From Sesamum alatum (taxonomy: Eukaryota > Streptophyta > Magnoliopsida > Lamiales > Pedaliaceae), in NCBI GenBank assembly GCA_034509735.1, contig JACGWO010000003.1, forward strand, positions 434,001-498,000: a DNA stretch of 64,000 bases, written 5' to 3'. Under the pieces are notes generated by a model. That model worked only from the letters and a program-made list of their open reading frames with translations. It was not told the origin of the DNA and made no database searches. The position numbers and the translations under genes are program-made. The number at the start of each line of letters is the position of its first letter. Position 1 is the stretch's first letter. Shown here in pieces: positions 62,880 through 64,000 of this stretch.

Positions 62880-63205
62880 AAAAAATTGATAATACTATTA
62901 TTATTTAGTTCGAGTAAAGTTACGCAATTATTGTCAATTTTTTGTACACAATATTAATTATATTATCATTAAATTAAAATTAATATTTTTAATTAAAATT
63001 ACACTTTGATGATAATTATTTTAAGAAAAATAATTGGCGTCGTTACCGCGATAAAGTCACATAATACTTTGTTAATTTTTTATACACCAAATGAATATAA
63101 ATATTAAATATTCAATATTAACTTAAAATTTATTTTTTTATTAATTAATAATTAAAAAATAATTTTTTATAATTATGTGTGCATGCATGCACACATTTAA
63201 TGAAG

Positions 63206-63236
63206 CCGGGGTCTTTGACCCCGGTTTATCTGCTAA
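63206..63236 (+). other. GC-rich hairpin followed by CTAA, Helitron-3'-end-like
   Basis: CCGGGGTCTTTGACCCCGG (63206-63224) has perfect 8-bp arms and a TTT loop. Eight bases later comes CTAA, then a T. A hairpin shortly before CTRR and a host T is the Helitron 3' pattern. The matching 5' end was not found. Confidence 0.45.
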
Positions 63237-63444
63237 TTTTGTTTTTTTTTAAATTTAGAATATGAAACTTGTATCTGACATATTGGTTTTACTCAAATTT
63301 TTAAGAGTTTCATTTATACCCTATTTTGCTAATTTTTTTTATTTTTTTTACATTATTTATTTAAAATCCCCGCGTGAGTGTCACTCCTAATTTCCTATTT
63401 CATAACAAAAAGAAAATTATGGGAAGCTTTAACCACGAAAGTGC

Positions 63445-63649
63445 GCATTTGGATTGATAGATTTGAATTTAAATGAAGGATTTGAAAAAAGGATTTCAAA
63501 TGACTCCATTTGAGAAGAATTTGAAATTCATCCATATTTATCAAATTATAGTTCAAATTTAGAATGGGAGGATTTGAAATCTTTTAAATTTATAATTACC
63601 CACACGACTTCACGGGATTTGTTATTAAGGATTTGTTCAATCCAAATGC
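63445..63649. mobile_element. Small MITE, GCATTTGGATTGA ends
   Basis: The left end GCATTTGGATTGA and right end TCAATCCAAATGC are exact inverses over 13 bases and enclose 205 bp. GGATTTGAAAT-type words recur inside. The target duplication is not clear, so the family is unassigned. Confidence 0.6.
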
Positions 63650-63791
63650 AACATAAAAGAATTTCATTTCGGTGATATTCTACTGCTGATATTTTTGCTA
63701 AGATAACCGCATCAAAATTTTGTATCATGTATATATGATAGTTGTATTTCTTTTTGGACCCAGTCCTTATTACAACATATAACAATACTTA

Positions 63792-63969
63792 GGCCTTGTT
63801 TACTTTGAAGGATGAAATTAAGTTGCAATAGATTAATGATGGATAAAATATAGGATGTCATTAAATTATATCACTAATATTTTTATTTAAATTATCTATT
63901 TATTATGATTAATCATTTATTTATTTAAATGAAAGTAAACAAGATATTGCTTCACGAGTAAACAAGTCC
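63792..63969. mobile_element. Tourist-like MITE (PIF/Harbinger type) with TTA duplication
   Basis: The 178-bp element has ends GGCCTTGTTTACT and, from the right, GGACTTGTTTACT. It is flanked by TTA on both sides (63789-63791 and 63970-63972). TTA duplications are the PIF/Harbinger signature. A second GTAAACAAG copy near 63927-63935 lies just inside the right end. Confidence 0.7.
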
Positions 63970-64000
63970 TTATTATACTAGAAAATCATCTCTCTTTTTG

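Larger units (their letters stand above)
61251..63194. mobile_element. AT-rich inverted-repeat element interrupted by a LINE
   Basis: The left arm (61251-61441 continuing at 62068-62160) and right arm (about 62880-63194) are inverse copies. CGCCAATCATTTTTCTTAAA, AACAAAGTATTATGTGACTT and TGACAATAATTGTGTAACTT on the left face inverses on the right. The middle (62161-62880) holds further diverged copies of the same words. The right arm ends in GTGTGCATGCATGCACAC (63177-63194), an 18-bp perfect palindrome. Coding capacity is absent apart from the inserted LINE. Confidence 0.65.

Overview
This is a plant nuclear window. It is AT-rich, it holds one spliced host gene with plant-style introns, and it carries plant families of Ty1/copia, Ty3/gypsy, L1-type LINE, Helitron and hAT elements. 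The host gene and repeat content fit a eudicot; no species can be named from the sequence. All element names below rest on motifs read by eye, not on database matches.

Host gene: bases 208-5601 (+) encode a complete five-exon AMMECR1-domain protein of 212 residues. All four introns have GT-AG borders and the exons join in frame without a stop. Intron 3 (2.7 kb) carries a MITE, a four-unit tandem repeat and a hAT-type element with a perfect 8-bp target duplication. I see no other intact host gene.

Region 5.9-21.2 kb is repeat-built. It has short tandem duplications, two related MITE-like segments, and a 3.1-kb foldback element whose arms contain 62-bp tandem repeats. A hAT element with a perfect 8-bp duplication sits at the apex of that palindrome. 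After a further hAT-like candidate come 2.7 copies of a roughly 2.5-kb higher-order tandem repeat. These copies contain hairpin-ended elements, arrays of 53-bp units matching the Pol III B box, and a 452-bp Helitron whose empty site can be read in the neighbouring units.

Region 21.2-28.9 kb is one non-autonomous Ty3/gypsy-like element: LTR, tRNA-Asp-type primer site, broken gag-protease, no polymerase, then a second LTR. Its right end is an inverted piece of LTR. Both outer ends are therefore the U3 end, and the whole is flanked by the 5-bp duplication ATAAC. A 1.3-kb palindrome with a tRNA-like sequence in each arm follows (29.1-30.4 kb).

Region 30.7-54.1 kb is a three-level nest. An L1-type LINE (minus strand) is split by an old, decayed copia element (plus strand). 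That element's leader is split in turn by a younger copia of the same family (minus strand, 35540-45427, target duplication ATTTC, LTRs of 2225 and 2226 bp). The younger copy looks recent yet lacks the core of its reverse transcriptase, so it was probably moved by proteins from another copy.

Region 54.1-64 kb holds a truncated foldback and two head-to-tail units of a gag-only LTR element (LTR-gag-LTR-gag, third LTR absent). It then holds an AT-rich inverted-repeat element broken by a LINE with a perfect 11-bp target duplication, a Helitron-like hairpin end, and two small MITEs, one with TTA duplications.
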